Assembly (NCBI GenBank): GCA_016794595.1
Contig: JAEUJN010000008.1
Span: 1 to 64,000 of the forward strand
DNA from: Kineosporiaceae bacterium
GTDB lineage: Bacteria; Actinomycetota; Actinomycetes; Actinomycetales; Kineosporiaceae
Reading direction: 5' to 3'
Length of the DNA: 64,000 bases
The translations under genes and the position numbers were made by a program. Shown here one piece after another: positions 1 through 8,209 of this stretch. The notes under the pieces were generated by a model. The model was not told where the DNA came from, did not search any database, and worked only from the letters and a program-made list of their open reading frames with translations. The stretch's first letter is position 1; the number at the start of each line of letters is the position of its first letter.

Positions 1-53
1 CACGTGCCGGGTACCCGGCCTCGTCGAGTTGGTCGAGGATCGAGGAGGATCCG

Positions 54-725
54 ATGAGTTCCGAGTGGACCTGGCTCGTGATCGCGGCACTGGTGCTGCT
101 GGTCATCCTGGCCGTGGTGTTCCTCGCGCGGCGGCGCAGCAGCGCCCTGAGACAGCGTTTCGGACCGGAGCACAACCGCGCTGTGGAGGCGTCCGGTGTC
201 CGGGCGGGTGAGGCCGAACTGGCCGACCGCGCCCGTCGTCACCATGACCTGCACATCGTCCCGTTGGCAGAGCCCGAGCGCCTGGCCTACGCCGACATGT
301 GGCGCACCATCCAGGAGCACTTCGTCGACCGCCCCACGGACGCCGTGGACTCGGCCGAGCGTTTGCTGACCGAGGTCATGGACCGTCGCGGCTACCCGAC
401 GACCACCTTCGAGGAGCAGGCCGACCTGGTCTCGGTCGAGCACCCGCAGATGGTCCAGGACTACCGGATCGCGCACGCCATCCACGAGCGCAACCAGGAC
501 CGGCAGGCGAGCACCGAGGATCTGCGCGAGGCCCTGCTGCGCTACCGCTCGCTGTTCGACGGCCTCTTGCAGGCGCCGTCCGACTTCGTCACCAACGGTC
601 GCGGCCGCATCGAGGAACCCGATCCGGCCGGCCGCACCCGTACCGGGCAGACCGATCAGAACGTGGACGGCGCGGCCGAGCCGCCGCCGTCCGTGAGCAC
701 CCACCGAGGGGAGCGACTGCGGTGA
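54..725 (+). CDS. Membrane-anchored hypothetical protein
   Basis: A 223-residue protein of unknown function. Residues 6-26 form one hydrophobic segment followed by RRRSS, so it is probably an N-in membrane anchor with a soluble C-terminal part. The soluble part is charged and helical, containing a W..IQ..FVD core and an STEDLR..L..YR block that recur in the next gene. The tail (about residue 180 on) is Pro/Thr/Gly-rich and looks disordered. A GAGGAGG ribosome site lies just upstream of the ATG. The stop overlaps the GTG of the next gene (GTGA), so the two are translationally coupled. I do not recognise a function. Confidence 0.75.
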   Translation: MSSEWTWLVIAALVLLVILAVVFLARRRSSALRQRFGPEHNRAVEASGVRAGEAELADRARRHHDLHIVPLAEPERLAYADMWRTIQEHFVDRPTDAVDSAERLLTEVMDRRGYPTTTFEEQADLVSVEHPQMVQDYRIAHAIHERNQDRQASTEDLREALLRYRSLFDGLLQAPSDFVTNGRGRIEEPDPAGRTRTGQTDQNVDGAAEPPPSVSTHRGERLR

Positions 726-1078
726 GCCAGCAGACCCGCCAGGACCAGGTGCCGCAGGAGCTGCTGCGCGACGACGTCGACGCCGGCAGCGCTGACGGCA
801 CGGCTGGCACGGCTGTGGCCACGCCGAGGGACCCCGAGGACATCGCCACCCGCTGGCGGGACATCCAGGCCACCTTTGTCGACGACCCCCGCGCCGCGGT
901 ACGACACGCCGACGCGCTGGTCGCCGAGGCGATGGACCGGGTGGCACGGACCATGTCCGATCGCCGGGGCACGCTCGGCCATTCCTGGAGTGAGGAGTCG
1001 ACCTCCACCGAGGACCTGCGCACCTGCCTCCAGGGGTATCGGGCACTGCTCGAGCGAGTGAGCGCCATTCACGTCTGA
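722..1078 (+). CDS. Soluble hypothetical protein, paralogue of the C-terminal part of the upstream gene
   Basis: This 118-residue protein starts at a GTG that overlaps the upstream TGA. It has no membrane segment. It shares W..IQ..FVDDP..AV..AD.L..E.MD and STEDLR..LQ.YR.L blocks with the upstream protein in the same order, so the pair probably arose by tandem duplication with loss of the membrane anchor in this copy. A Ser/Gly/Ala/Thr-rich segment precedes the conserved core. Function is unknown. Tight coupling suggests the two products act together, perhaps as a membrane-tethered and a free form of one helical domain. Confidence 0.7.
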   Translation: MSQQTRQDQVPQELLRDDVDAGSADGTAGTAVATPRDPEDIATRWRDIQATFVDDPRAAVRHADALVAEAMDRVARTMSDRRGTLGHSWSEESTSTEDLRTCLQGYRALLERVSAIHV

Positions 1079-1144
1079 CCCCGCAGGCCGTTGTCGGGCG
1101 CCCGGCCGCGAACAACGGATGTGAGGCCCGCGCGGCAGCGTGGA

Positions 1145-1150
1145 TACGAT
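1145..1150 (+). promoter_or_regulatory. Possible -10 box of thrS (TACGAT)
   Basis: TACGAT matches the actinobacterial TANNNT -10. No good -35 is visible at the usual distance. Transcription would start close to the base of the perfect hairpin at 1154-1182, so the mRNA would begin with that hairpin. Confidence 0.35.
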
Positions 1151-1153
1151 CGG

Positions 1154-1182
1154 GCAGGGTCGGCCCAGCCGGCCGACCCTGC
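1154..1182 (+). promoter_or_regulatory. Perfect 12-bp hairpin in the thrS leader
   Basis: The arms 1154-1165 and 1171-1182 are exactly complementary around a 5-base loop. The hairpin ends 29 bases before the preferred thrS start codon. It could be a 5' mRNA stabiliser, an attenuator or a terminator for the upstream pair. There is no U-tract and no recognisable T-box, so its role is open. Confidence 0.6.
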
Positions 1183-1211
1183 TCATCTCGTGTGTCTGCG
1201 AAGGGTCCGTC

Positions 1212-3227
1212 GTGTCCGAGCTCTGCATCGTCGTGCGTCCCAGCGAACCCCTGGCCGATCCCGCGGCCGGGGAGGAGAAGCGGACGGTGACGACCGGCAC
1301 CACCTGTGCCGACCTGTTCGAGGACCGCTCGATCGTGGTCGCGAGGGTGAACGGGGTGCTGCGCGACCTGGCGCACGTCGTCGCCGACGGCGATGTCGTC
1401 GAGCCGGTCTCGGTGAGCAGCGACGAGGGCCTGGCCGTGCTGCGGCACTCCTGCGCCCACGTCCTGGCCCAGGCCGTGCAGGAGATCAACCCGGCGGCAC
1501 GCCTGGGTATCGGCCCGCCCGTGCGCGACGGCTTCTACTACGACTTCGACGTCGAGCAGCCGTTCACGCCCGAGGACCTGCGCGCCCTGGAGAAGGTGAT
1601 GGCCCGCATCGTCAAGGAGGGGCAGTCCTTCCGTCGGCGCGTGGTCAGCGAGGACGAGGCCCGCGCCGAACTGGCGTCCGAGCCGTACAAACTCGAACTG
1701 ATCGGGCTCAAGGGCGCCACCTCCGGTGACGACGACGGCGCCTCGGTGGAGGTCGACCCCACCAGCGGTGAGTTGACCATCTACGACAACACCCGTCGCG
1801 ACGGATCGGTGGCCTGGAAGGACCTGTGCCGGGGGCCGCACGTGCCGACCACCCGACTGCTGGCCAACGGCTGGCAGCTCACCCGCAGCGCCGCCGCGTA
1901 CTGGCGGGGCAGCGAGAAGAACGCATCGCTGCAACGGATCTACGGCACCGCGTGGCCGACCAAGGACGAACTCAAGGCCCACCTGGACCGGATCGCCGAG
2001 GCCGAGCGCCGCGACCACCGCAAGCTGGGGATCGAACTCGACCTCTACTCCTTCCCGGACGAGCTCGGCTCCGGCCTGCCGGTCTTCCACCCCAAGGGTG
2101 GGGTGATCAAGCGCGAGATGGAGGACTACGCCCGGCGCCGGCACATCGAGGAGGGCTTCCTCTACGTCGGCACCCCGCACATCACCAAGGAGGGCCTGTT
2201 CCACACCTCCGGCCATCTGCCGTACTACGCCGACACCATGTTCCCGCCCATGACCATGGAGGGGTCGGACTACTACCTCAAGGCCATGAACTGCCCGATG
2301 CACAACCTGATCTACCGCTCCCGCGGACGGTCCTACCGCGACCTGCCCCTGCGGTTGTTCGAGTTCGGGCACGTCTACCGCTACGAGAAGTCCGGGGTGA
2401 TCCACGGCCTGACCCGGGTGCGCGGGCTGGAGATGGACGACTCGCACAGCTACGTCACCGCCGAGCAGGCCCCGGGCGAGATCAAGCACCTGCTGAACTT
2501 CGTGCTCGGTCTGCTGCGCGACTTCGGGATGGACGACTTCTACCTGGAGCTGTCGACCCGCGACGAGACCGGGGACAAGAAGGGCAAGTTCATCGGCTCG
2601 GACGAGCAGTGGGCGGCGGCAACCGCCATCCTCGCCCAGGTCGCCGAGGAATCCGGGCTCGACCTGGTGCCGGACCCGGGCGGCGCGGCCTTCTACGGCC
2701 CCAAGATCTCGGTGCAGGCCCGGGACGCCATCGGCCGCACCTGGCAGATGTCCACGATCCAGTACGACTTCAACCAGCCCGAGCGGTTCGGCCTCGAGTA
2801 CCAGGCCGCGGACGGCACCCGGCAGCAGCCGGTGATGATCCACTCTGCGAAGTTCGGGTCCATCGAGCGGTTCATGGGGGTGCTGGTCGAGCACTACGCC
2901 GGTGCCTTCCCGCCCTGGCTGGCCCCGGTGCAGGTGGTCGGCATCCCGGTGGCGGCGGACTTCGCGCCCTACCTGCAGGGCATCGCCGATCGCTTGCGCG
3001 AGAAGGGGATCCGGGTCGAGGTCGACATCAGCGACGACCGCTTCCCGAAGAAGATCCGCACCCACACCAAGGCCAAGGTGCCGTTCCTGCTGATCGCCGG
3101 TGGGGACGACGTGGCCGCCGACGCGGTCTCCTTCCGCTTCCGCGACGGCAGCCAGGACAACGGCATCCCGGTCGAGCAGGCGATCGAGCGGATCGTCGAG
3201 GCGGTCCGCACGCGCGCGCAGGTATGA
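1212..3227 (+). CDS. thrS: Threonyl-tRNA synthetase
   Basis: Class II synthetase that charges tRNA-Thr in the cytoplasm. I place the start at GTG 1212 (VSELCIVV), about 7 bases after a GAAGG ribosome site, giving 671 residues; an ATG at 1140 in the same frame would put the 12-bp leader hairpin inside the gene. Order: TGS-type N-terminal domain, editing domain with HSCAHVLA, then the catalytic core with MNCPMHNL (zinc Cys), the motif-2 region [12 protein letters not shown], and an anticodon-binding C-terminus. The length is usual for the family. The stop overlaps the next ATG. This is the Rv2614c position of the conserved actinobacterial order. Confidence 0.96.
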   Translation: MSELCIVVRPSEPLADPAAGEEKRTVTTGTTCADLFEDRSIVVARVNGVLRDLAHVVADGDVVEPVSVSSDEGLAVLRHSCAHVLAQAVQEINPAARLGIGPPVRDGFYYDFDVEQPFTPEDLRALEKVMARIVKEGQSFRRRVVSEDEARAELASEPYKLELIGLKGATSGDDDGASVEVDPTSGELTIYDNTRRDGSVAWKDLCRGPHVPTTRLLANGWQLTRSAAAYWRGSEKNASLQRIYGTAWPTKDELKAHLDRIAEAERRDHRKLGIELDLYSFPDELGSGLPVFHPKGGVIKREMEDYARRRHIEEGFLYVGTPHITKEGLFHTSGHLPYYADTMFPPMTMEGSDYYLKAMNCPMHNLIYRSRGRSYRDLPLRLFEFGHVYRYEKSGVIHGLTRVRGLEMDDSHSYVTAEQAPGEIKHLLNFVLGLLRDFGMDDFYLELSTRDETGDKKGKFIGSDEQWAAATAILAQVAEESGLDLVPDPGGAAFYGPKISVQARDAIGRTWQMSTIQYDFNQPERFGLEYQAADGTRQQPVMIHSAKFGSIERFMGVLVEHYAGAFPPWLAPVQVVGIPVAADFAPYLQGIADRLREKGIRVEVDISDDRFPKKIRTHTKAKVPFLLIAGGDDVAADAVSFRFRDGSQDNGIPVEQAIERIVEAVRTRAQV

Positions 3228-3565
3228 GCAACGAACTGGCCGCGAGCCTGGTCGTCCTGGTCTTCGTGGCCAGCGCTGCCGTGCTCGCGCTGGGCTACAC
3301 CGTGCTGACCCGCTTCCTGCGCCGCTGGCAGGGGGCGCCCGATGCGGACGAACCCCTGATCGTCCATGGCCGGGTGAGCGAACGCTGGGAGGAGGACCGC
3401 CCCGAGGGGGTGGCCTTCGGGGTGACCATCGAGCAGGACGACGGCACTACGGTCGAGCTGTACCTGGCCGGCTCCGACCACGCGCGTCTGGCGGTCGGGG
3501 ATGTGGGTACGGTGCGCTACACCGGCGAGCGGTTCCGAGGGTTCACGGCCGACCCCCGGCCGTAG
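3224..3565 (+). CDS. Small membrane protein with a C-terminal beta-rich domain
   Basis: A 113-residue protein coupled to thrS by an ATGA overlap. Residues 5-28 are hydrophobic and form one membrane segment. The rest (about 45-113) alternates polar and hydrophobic residues ([39 protein letters not shown]) in a way that suggests a small beta barrel or OB-like fold. Comparable small proteins sit next to thrS in other actinobacteria, but I do not know a function. Confidence 0.75.
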   Translation: MSNELAASLVVLVFVASAAVLALGYTVLTRFLRRWQGAPDADEPLIVHGRVSERWEEDRPEGVAFGVTIEQDDGTTVELYLAGSDHARLAVGDVGTVRYTGERFRGFTADPRP

Positions 3566-3593
3566 GTGCCGACGTCGCGAACGGAGGGCCGCT

Positions 3594-4175
3594 GTGACGA
3601 CCGTGCACGACGGACAGCCCGAGGCGGACGACGGGCCCGGGCAGGCGTGGGAGCTCGCCGGTGCGCGTGACGGCTTCGAACGACTCTGGACCCCGCACCG
3701 GATGGTCTACCTGGCCGGCGAGGACAAGCCGGCCACCGCCGACGCCGGGCCGCAGTGCCCCTTCTGCCGTGCCCCCGGCCGCAGTGACGAGGACGGCCTG
3801 GTGGTGGCCCGGGGTCACCTGGCGTTCGTGGTGATGAACCTCTACCCGTACAACACCGGGCACGTGATGGTCTGTCCCTATCGCCATGTGTCCCTCTACC
3901 CCGACCTGACCGCGGCCGAGACCGTCGAGGTGGCCGAGCTGACCCAGACCGCCATGCGCGTGATCGGTGAGGTGTCCGGCTGCCAGGGGTTCAACCTCGG
4001 CATGAACCAGGGCGCCGTCGCGGGGGCAGGGATCGCGGCCCACCTGCACCAGCACATCGTGCCGCGCTGGGGTGGCGACTCGAACTTCCTGCCGATCGTC
4101 GCCCGCACCAAGGCCCTGCCCGAGTTGCTCGCGGACACCCGGCGCCGGCTGGCGCAGGCCTGGCCCGCCGGCTGA
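3594..4175 (+). CDS. HIT-family hydrolase/phosphorylase, Ap4A phosphorylase-like
   Basis: A 193-residue HIT protein. The catalytic signature HLHQHIVPRW fits HxHxHxx near the C-terminus, and CPFC near residue 60 may bind zinc. In M. tuberculosis the protein at the same place between thrS and pgsA (Rv2613c) is a diadenosine tetraphosphate phosphorylase, so the same activity is inferred. The start GTG 3594 follows GGAGGG with a 5-base gap; in-frame codons further upstream would overlap the preceding gene. A cytoplasmic role in dinucleoside polyphosphate turnover is likely. Confidence 0.88.
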   Translation: MTTVHDGQPEADDGPGQAWELAGARDGFERLWTPHRMVYLAGEDKPATADAGPQCPFCRAPGRSDEDGLVVARGHLAFVVMNLYPYNTGHVMVCPYRHVSLYPDLTAAETVEVAELTQTAMRVIGEVSGCQGFNLGMNQGAVAGAGIAAHLHQHIVPRWGGDSNFLPIVARTKALPELLADTRRRLAQAWPAG

Positions 4176-4221
4176 CCGCTTCCCCACCGGGCTGGACTGC
4201 CCCGGGCCGGGCCCCGGCTCA

Positions 4222-4227
4222 TAGGCT
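4222..4227 (+). promoter_or_regulatory. -10 box for leaderless GNAT gene (TAGGCT)
   Basis: TAGGCT ends 6 bases before the ATG at 4234, and no ribosome site is present. Transcription should begin at or next to the start codon. Confidence 0.55.
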
Positions 4228-4233
4228 CGCGGC

Positions 4234-5265
4234 ATGACCTCGCCCTACCCGCTCGCCACCGACCGGCTCACGGTGCGGATCATGCGCACCGGTGACGCCG
4301 AGACCCTCGCCGCCTACCGCAACGACCCCGCGGTGGCCGAGTACCAGTCCTGGGACCTGCCGTTCACCGCGCAGGACGCCGTCGCCCTCCTGGCCGCCCA
4401 GGACCGGCAGGAGGACCTCGAGCCCGGTGCCTGGACCCAGCTCGCGGTCGAGCTCGACGGCGCCGTGATCGGCGACGTCTGCTGCCGGCTCGAGCCCACC
4501 GGGGGAGTGGCGGAGCTCGGGTTCTCCATCGCGACCGCCTTCCAGGGCAGAGGGTTCGCGACCGAGGCGGCCACGGCCCTGGTCGAGGACCTGGTGGAAC
4601 GGCTCGGCGTCCACCGGGTCTTCGGGTCGCTCGACCCGCGCAACCTCGCCTCCGCCCGGGTGCTGGGCGCGCTGGGGTTGACCTGGGAGTCCACGACCGA
4701 GCGGTCGTGCCCGGTGCGCGGTGAGTGGGCCGACACCACGACCTACGGGGGTACGGCCGAGGACCACCGCGCCTGGCGCGACCGCCCGCGTCGGGAGCCG
4801 CGCGACGTCCGGTTGATCGAACTGACCGCCGAGGTGGTGGCGCCCTACCGCCGCCTGGCCACCCACCACTGGCAGCAGCGCTACGTCGCGCCGATGCTCG
4901 ACTCCCTCGCCGACGCCCTGTTCCCCGAGGTCGTGGACGGCGCGCCGGTGGTCCCGGTGCTGTTCGGTGTCGAGGCGGACGGCGAGCCGGCGGGGTTCGT
5001 GATGTACGCCGACGTCACCGACCACCACCCGGTGCCCTACCTGTGGCGCCTGCTGATCGACCGGCGCCACCAGCACCGCGGGATCGGGGCCCGCGCTGTG
5101 GACATCCTGATCGCGCGGCTGCACGCCGCAGGCCACCCGGCCCTGCTGACCAGTTGGGTCGAGGGTCCGGGCGGGCCCGAGCCGTTCTACCTCCGGCGCG
5201 GCTTCGAGCGCACCGGCCGCATCGTGGACGGTGAGATCGAGGGCCGGGTCAGCTGTTCGCGATGA
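4234..5265 (+). CDS. Two-domain GNAT N-acetyltransferase fusion
   Basis: This 343-residue protein holds two acetyl-CoA-binding GNAT domains in tandem. Domain 1 (about 1-170) resembles the RimJ/RimL type, with ATAFQGRGFATEA as motif A. Domain 2 (about 185-343) has RRHQHRGIGARAVD as motif A and PFYLRRGFERTG near the end. Substrates are unknown; protein N-termini or small amines such as aminoglycosides or spermidine are typical. It is not part of the usual HIT-pgsA order, so it is an insertion into the conserved cluster. Its 3' end overlaps the convergent EF-G-like gene by 17 bases. Confidence 0.85.
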   Translation: MTSPYPLATDRLTVRIMRTGDAETLAAYRNDPAVAEYQSWDLPFTAQDAVALLAAQDRQEDLEPGAWTQLAVELDGAVIGDVCCRLEPTGGVAELGFSIATAFQGRGFATEAATALVEDLVERLGVHRVFGSLDPRNLASARVLGALGLTWESTTERSCPVRGEWADTTTYGGTAEDHRAWRDRPRREPRDVRLIELTAEVVAPYRRLATHHWQQRYVAPMLDSLADALFPEVVDGAPVVPVLFGVEADGEPAGFVMYADVTDHHPVPYLWRLLIDRRHQHRGIGARAVDILIARLHAAGHPALLTSWVEGPGGPEPFYLRRGFERTGRIVDGEIEGRVSCSR

Positions 5266-7408
5266 TCTTCTCCGCCTGGTGCTGCGGCATGGGGGCGTGC
5301 CGCACGTAGGTGCGGGTCATCGTGCCGGTGCCGTGCGCCAGGCTGCGCAGATCGGTGGCGTAGCGGGTCAGCTCGATCGCCGGCACCTCGGCCGAGACCA
5401 CCGTGCGCCCGTGGCCCACCGAGGTGGTGCCGGTGACCCGGCCCCGCCGGGAGGACAGGTCGCCCATGATCGCCCCGACGTACTCGTCGTCCACGGTGAT
5501 CTGCACGTCGTCCACCGGCTCGAGCAGCGACACCCCGGCCGAGGCGGCCGCCTCCTTCAGCGCCAGCGAACCGGCCATCTGGAACGCGGCGTCGGAGGAG
5601 TCCACGCTGTGCGCCTTGCCGCCGACCAGCGTCACCCGAAGGTCGACCATCGGGTAGCCCGCGGCCACGCCCTTCTCCATCTGGGCGCGCACCCCCTTCT
5701 CCACCGAGGGGATGAACTGGCGCGGCACCGAGCCGCCGACCACCTTGTCGACGAACTCGAAGCCCGAGCCCTCGGGCAGCGGCTGGACCTCGATGTCGCA
5801 GACGGCGTACTGGCCGTGCCCCCCGGACTGCTTGACGTGACGCCCGTGGCCGGTGCCCAGCTTGCTCACGGTCTCGCGCAGCGCGACCTTGACCGGCTCG
5901 CTGTCCAGCTCGAGCGAGTGCCGCGCCCGCAGCTTGTCCAGGATCACCTCCAGGTGGGACTCACCCATCACCCAGACCACCATCTGGTGGGTGTCCGGGT
6001 TGACCTCCACCCGCACGGTGGGGTCCTCGGCCACGATCCGGGCGAGCCCCTGCATCAGCTTGTCGTCCTCGGTGCTGGTCTTGGCGACCAGCGCCGTCGG
6101 CAGCAGCGGCTCGGGCATCACCCACGGCTCCATGAGGGCCGGCGCGGCAGGGTCGGACAGGGTGTCGCCGGTCTCGGCCCTGGACAGTCGGGCCACGGCC
6201 AGCACGTCCCCGGCGACTCCGGCATCGATCGGGTTGAGCGTGGCACCCAGGGGCTGCGAGAGGGCGCCGATCCGCTCGTCCACGTCGTGATCCGGGTGGC
6301 CGGCGGCGGCGCGCTCGCTAGGGGCGAACCGGGCGAAGTGGCCCGAGACGTGCACCGTGGCCTCGGGCACCAGGGTGCCGGAGAAGACCCGCACGATGCT
6401 CACCCGCCCGACATAGGGGTCGGAGGTCGTCTTGACCACCTCGGCCACCAGGGGACCGGTCGGGTCGCAGGTGATCGCCTCGCGGGGATCGCCGGACGGC
6501 GTGGTCACCGTGGGCAGCGGGTGCTCGAGCGGCGAGGGGAACCCGCGGACGATGACCTCGAGCAACTCGGGGACGCCGATCCCGGCCGGCGAGATGACCG
6601 GGACCACCGGGTGGAAGGACCCGCGTGCCACCGCCTTCTCCAGGTCGCCGATCAAGGTGTCCAGGCCCACGTCCTCGCCGGACAACCAGCGGTCGAGCAG
6701 GGTGTCGTCCTCGGACTCCTGGATGATCCCCTCGATCAGCGCGGACCGGGTCCCCTCGATCGCCGAGAGCTGCTCCTCGTCCGCCGGGCGCTCGGCCCTG
6801 GCGCCGGAGGAGTAGTCGACAACCGACTGCGACAGCAGCCCGATCAGTCCGGCGGGCACCTCGCGCCCGGGGGAGTCCAGGACGGGCAGGTACAGCGGCT
6901 GCACCCCGTCACCGAAGGTGCGCTGGCACACGGCCAGGGCCTCGTCGAAGTCGGCGCGCTGGGCGTCCAGGTGGGTGACCACCACAGCCCGCGGCATGCC
7001 GACCGCGGCGCACTCCTCCCAGAGCATGCGCGTGATGCCGTCCACCCCGTCGACGGCGGAGACGACGAACAGCGCGGCGTCCGCGGCGCGCAGCCCGGCC
7101 CGCACGTCACCCACGAAGTCGGCGTGTCCGGGGGTGTCGATCAGATTGATCTTGACCCCGGCGCTGACGGTGGCGCAGACCGACAGCGAGACCGAGCGGC
7201 CCATCCGGTGCTCGATCTCCTCGTGGTCGCTCGTGGTCGCGCCGTCCTCGACCCGACCCGCCCGCCCGATCGCCCCGGTCCCGAGCAGCAGCGCCTCGAC
7301 CAGCGTTGTCTTGCCCGCCGCGGCGTGGCCCACCAGCACCACGTTGCGGATCCGGTCCGGGCTCACGTGCGTGACCTCGGTTCCGCGGGCCCTGACATTG
7401 CTCGCCAT
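5249..7408 (-). CDS. EF-G-like translational GTPase (EF-G2 type)
   Basis: A 719-residue homologue of elongation factor G. G1 is GHAAAGKT, G3 is DTPGHADF, followed by the EF-G domain II-V layout ending in TYVRHAPMP. The G4 box, normally NKxD, reads THLD, so guanine recognition may be altered; this fits the divergent EF-G2 (FusA2) branch of actinobacteria, which does not replace EF-G in ordinary elongation. The ATG follows GAGGAGG with an 8-base gap. It sits alone on the minus strand, tail to tail with the GNAT gene and divergent from pgsA. Confidence 0.88.
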   Translation of the reverse strand: MASNVRARGTEVTHVSPDRIRNVVLVGHAAAGKTTLVEALLLGTGAIGRAGRVEDGATTSDHEEIEHRMGRSVSLSVCATVSAGVKINLIDTPGHADFVGDVRAGLRAADAALFVVSAVDGVDGITRMLWEECAAVGMPRAVVVTHLDAQRADFDEALAVCQRTFGDGVQPLYLPVLDSPGREVPAGLIGLLSQSVVDYSSGARAERPADEEQLSAIEGTRSALIEGIIQESEDDTLLDRWLSGEDVGLDTLIGDLEKAVARGSFHPVVPVISPAGIGVPELLEVIVRGFPSPLEHPLPTVTTPSGDPREAITCDPTGPLVAEVVKTTSDPYVGRVSIVRVFSGTLVPEATVHVSGHFARFAPSERAAAGHPDHDVDERIGALSQPLGATLNPIDAGVAGDVLAVARLSRAETGDTLSDPAAPALMEPWVMPEPLLPTALVAKTSTEDDKLMQGLARIVAEDPTVRVEVNPDTHQMVVWVMGESHLEVILDKLRARHSLELDSEPVKVALRETVSKLGTGHGRHVKQSGGHGQYAVCDIEVQPLPEGSGFEFVDKVVGGSVPRQFIPSVEKGVRAQMEKGVAAGYPMVDLRVTLVGGKAHSVDSSDAAFQMAGSLALKEAAASAGVSLLEPVDDVQITVDDEYVGAIMGDLSSRRGRVTGTTSVGHGRTVVSAEVPAIELTRYATDLRSLAHGTGTMTRTYVRHAPMPQHQAEKIIANS

Positions 7409-7534
7409 GGGTACGACCTCCTCGTCGTGGGGCAGCCGGCTGGTGCCTCGGCAAACCTGTACTCCCGCGATCCTGCACCCCTGCGGGACGAAGGTCGAGC
7501 CCTCCTCTGCACCACCACGCCGGTGCCGTACGGA

Positions 7535-7540
7535 TAGAGT
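7535..7540 (+). promoter_or_regulatory. -10 box of pgsA (TAGAGT)
   Basis: TAGAGT ends 9 bases before the pgsA ATG, with no ribosome site between. A leaderless or nearly leaderless transcript for the PI/PIM cluster is likely. Confidence 0.5.
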
Positions 7541-7549
7541 GCCGACGCC

Positions 7550-8200
7550 ATGCTGAACCGGTTCGCGCGTGCACTGTTCACCCGGCTGTTCACCCCGATC
7601 GCCCGGGCCCTGGTCTCGCTGGGGATCAGTCCCGACGTGGTGACCCTGGTCGGCACCTTCGGCGTGTGCGTGGGGGCGCTGGCCTTCTACCCGCGCGGTG
7701 AGTTCCTGGTCGGCACCCTGGTGATCACGGCCTTCGTGTTCTCCGACACCATCGACGGGATCATGGCCCGGATGGGCAATCGCTCCAGCCGGTGGGGCGC
7801 CTTCCTCGACTCGACCCTCGACCGGGTGGGGGACGCTGCGGTCTTCGGCGGGCTGGTCCTCTACTACGCCGGTGGCGAGCGCGGTTTCGACACCCTGATG
7901 GCCGTACTCGCGCTGCTCTGCCTGGTGTTGGGCAGCGTGGTGTCCTACGCCCGGGCCCGGGCCGAGGGCCTGGGGATGACCGCCGACGTGGGCATCGCCG
8001 AGCGTGCCGATCGCCTGGTCGCGGTCCTGGTGACCACCGGGTTCGTCGGGCTGCGCTGGGACACCGGGCTGGGGCTGCCCGAGGTGGGGCTGACCGTCGT
8101 CCTGGCCCTGCTCGCCGTTGCCAGCGCGGTCACGGTCGTCCAGCGCATGCTCGTCGTCCGGCGGCAGGCGTTCGCCACTCTGGCACGTGAAAGCGATTAA
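7550..8200 (+). CDS. pgsA: CDP-alcohol phosphatidyltransferase, phosphatidylinositol-phosphate synthase
   Basis: A 216-residue integral membrane enzyme. The family signature D..DG..AR(x8)G...D...D is complete (SDTIDGIMAR ... GAFLDSTLDRVGD, about residues 64-94), supplying the metal-binding aspartates. About six hydrophobic segments are visible. Its place just before the PatA-like acyltransferase and pimA matches PgsA1 of mycobacteria, which joins CDP-diacylglycerol to inositol phosphate. It therefore probably makes the lipid that the next two gene products decorate with mannose and acyl chains. Confidence 0.92.
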   Translation: MLNRFARALFTRLFTPIARALVSLGISPDVVTLVGTFGVCVGALAFYPRGEFLVGTLVITAFVFSDTIDGIMARMGNRSSRWGAFLDSTLDRVGDAAVFGGLVLYYAGGERGFDTLMAVLALLCLVLGSVVSYARARAEGLGMTADVGIAERADRLVAVLVTTGFVGLRWDTGLGLPEVGLTVVLALLAVASAVTVVQRMLVVRRQAFATLARESD

Positions 8201-8203
8201 CCT
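8198..8203 (+). promoter_or_regulatory. Possible internal -10 box (TAACCT) before the acyltransferase
   Basis: TAACCT overlaps the pgsA stop codon and ends 6 bases before the ATG at 8210. It may give an extra leaderless start inside the PI/PIM cluster. Confidence 0.4.
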
Positions 8204-8209
8204 GGGCAG

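Noticed and set aside
1140-1211. thrS starting at ATG 1140
   Set aside because: The added 24 residues are not typical of ThrRS and would place the 12-bp hairpin in the coding region. GTG 1212 has a ribosome site and the family start.
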